DNA of 64,000 nt from positions 1 to 64,000 of the forward strand of contig DUZX01000005.1 in assembly GCA_013349325.1 (NCBI GenBank), in the 5' to 3' direction. The DNA is from Desulfuromonadales bacterium (GTDB lineage Bacteria; Desulfobacterota; Desulfuromonadia; Geobacterales; Pseudopelobacteraceae). Shown here piece by piece: positions 63,277-64,000 of the stretch; position 1 is the stretch's first letter, and every line of letters begins with the position of its first letter. The translations under genes and the position numbers were made by a program. Under the pieces are notes generated by a model. The model was not told the origin of the DNA. It worked only from the letters and a program-made list of their open reading frames with translations, and ran no database searches.

Positions 63277-64000
63277 ATGATAGAAAACGACGATCTGGAT
63301 GAAATTGTTGAGGAAGAAAACGATGGTGAAAGTTTTGCCGAGCTGTTTGCCAAAAGCGGCGACCAGAAGAGCAGATGGCTGGAACCTGGCCAGAAGATCA
63401 GCGGACGGGTTCTGAAAGTCAGCAACGAATGGATTTTCATGGATACCGGTCAGAAAGGGGAGGGGGTTATCGACCGAAAGGAATTCCTCGACCTGGATGG
63501 AAATGTTACCGTTAATGAAGGTGATATCATTGCTGCTTATTTCCTCTCATCCGATCATGGGGAAATGCGATTTACAACCAGTGTCGGCGGGACCGCATCC
63601 GGCAGCGGTCAGCTCGAACAGGCCTGGCAGGCCGGGATTCCGGTTGAAGGTGTCGTGGAAAAAGAGATCAAGGGTGGGTACGAAATCAAGCTGGGCGGCT
63701 CTGCCCGGGCTTTTTGCCCCTATTCTCAGATAGCACTGCGTCGTGTTGAAAACCCGGAAGCGCTGATCGGAACGCGCCTGTCGTTTCAGATCAGTGAGTA
63801 TGGCGAAAACGGACGTAATATCATCGTCTCGCGCCGGTCGCTGCTGGAGGCGGAACAGCGTCTATTGAAGGATGAGGCCCAAGCCGGAATCAGCGAAGGG
63901 ATGATCGTGACCGGTACGGTTACGTCGCTACAGGAGTATGGCGCCTTTATCAATATCGGCACCCTGGAAGGGCTGCTGCCGATCTCCGAGATCGGCTGGA
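63277..64000 (+). CDS. S1 RNA-binding domain protein (partial)
   Basis: The first 241 residues; the gene runs off the window. An acidic N-terminus (DDLDEIVEEENDGESFAELF) precedes S1 repeats: about 34-102 (GQKISGRVLKVSNEWIFMDT), about 115-185 (GIPVEGVVEKEIKGGYEIKL) and a third from about 205 (GMIVTGTVTSLQEYGAFINI). It is an RpsA-like protein but lacks the usual start of ribosomal S1, so it is more likely an accessory S1-type RNA-binding protein. AAGGAGCAG precedes ATG 63277. Confidence 0.87.
   Translation, partial: MIENDDLDEIVEEENDGESFAELFAKSGDQKSRWLEPGQKISGRVLKVSNEWIFMDTGQKGEGVIDRKEFLDLDGNVTVNEGDIIAAYFLSSDHGEMRFTTSVGGTASGSGQLEQAWQAGIPVEGVVEKEIKGGYEIKLGGSARAFCPYSQIALRRVENPEALIGTRLSFQISEYGENGRNIIVSRRSLLEAEQRLLKDEAQAGISEGMIVTGTVTSLQEYGAFINIGTLEGLLPISEIGW

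Noticed and set aside
1-64000. CRISPR array
   Set aside because: No series of regularly spaced direct repeats was seen; the only repeats are hairpin elements, the degenerate pair at 0.8/1.4 kb and the short palindromes.

Overview
The window looks like chromosomal DNA of a Geobacterales / Desulfuromonadales bacterium (Geobacter, Trichlorobacter or Pelobacter propionicus type). The indicators are the block rimP-nusA-ylxR/L7Ae-infB-rbfA-nrnA-truB-rpsO-pnp, two GspE/PilB-type ATPases, many PAS/GGDEF/HD-GYP/receiver genes and class I fumarase. The assignment rests on gene content and protein resemblance read by eye, not on a database search.

Layout. (1) 1-2.0 kb is a scrapyard of toxin-antitoxin loci: the end of an ISAzo13-like transposase sits in the remains of mqsR in front of an intact mqsA, then an intact small antitoxin precedes a RelE/ParE-like toxin broken by a stop and a frameshift; two copies of a degenerate repeat flank that second locus. 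(2) 2.0-8.1 kb holds a lone HyfB/NuoL-like proton-pump subunit coupled to an EIIA(Ntr)-like protein, a DUF815 ATPase with an in-frame TGA, a MutT-type Nudix hydrolase and two EamA transporters. (3) 8.1-13.9 kb is an island between a 5' half copy of tRNA-Ser and the complete tRNA-Ser(CGA). It carries a Type III restriction gene and a mod gene broken by a palindromic repeat. (4) 14-17.65 kb is prophage debris with four GTTACNNNGTAAC palindromes, ending at an IS1634-type transposase. (5) 17.7-24.6 kb: arsA-arsD, a PAS protein with an exported partner, a persulfide/CoA-disulfide reductase with rhodanese domain, an AEC permease and an isochorismatase-like hydrolase. (6) 24.6-31.8 kb: a LysR remnant, a heme-type DUF3365-PAS-GGDEF cyclase, an HD-GYP gene and a hybrid kinase that have both lost their 5' ends at one joint, an AcuI/YhdH reductase and a secreted cohesin/dockerin-like protein. 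(7) 32-39.6 kb: bioBD behind a BirA-like operator; a tightly overlapping minus-strand operon aguA-aguB-DUF2721-B12/radical SAM; class I fumarase. (8) 39.9-48.1 kb: tRNA-His, 2-oxoglutarate dehydrogenase E1, then a receiver-like membrane protein, a LysM protein and a GspE ATPase whose N-terminus fits the MshEN c-di-GMP motif. (9) 48.1-59 kb: the translation and RNA-metabolism block. (10) 59-64 kb: Ppx/GppA, a GAF-GspE fusion ATPase and the start of an S1-domain protein.

How the genes fit together. The housekeeping blocks are tightly packed with overlapping starts and stops. The accessory regions (1-2, 8-18 and 24.5-28.6 kb) are rich in decay: at least eight genes are truncated, frameshifted or interrupted, and in both toxin-antitoxin loci the toxin is broken while the antitoxin frame is kept. 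Cyclic-di-GMP is a possible thread: a cyclase, an HD-GYP phosphodiesterase and a GspE ATPase with a predicted c-di-GMP-binding N-terminus all lie in the window.
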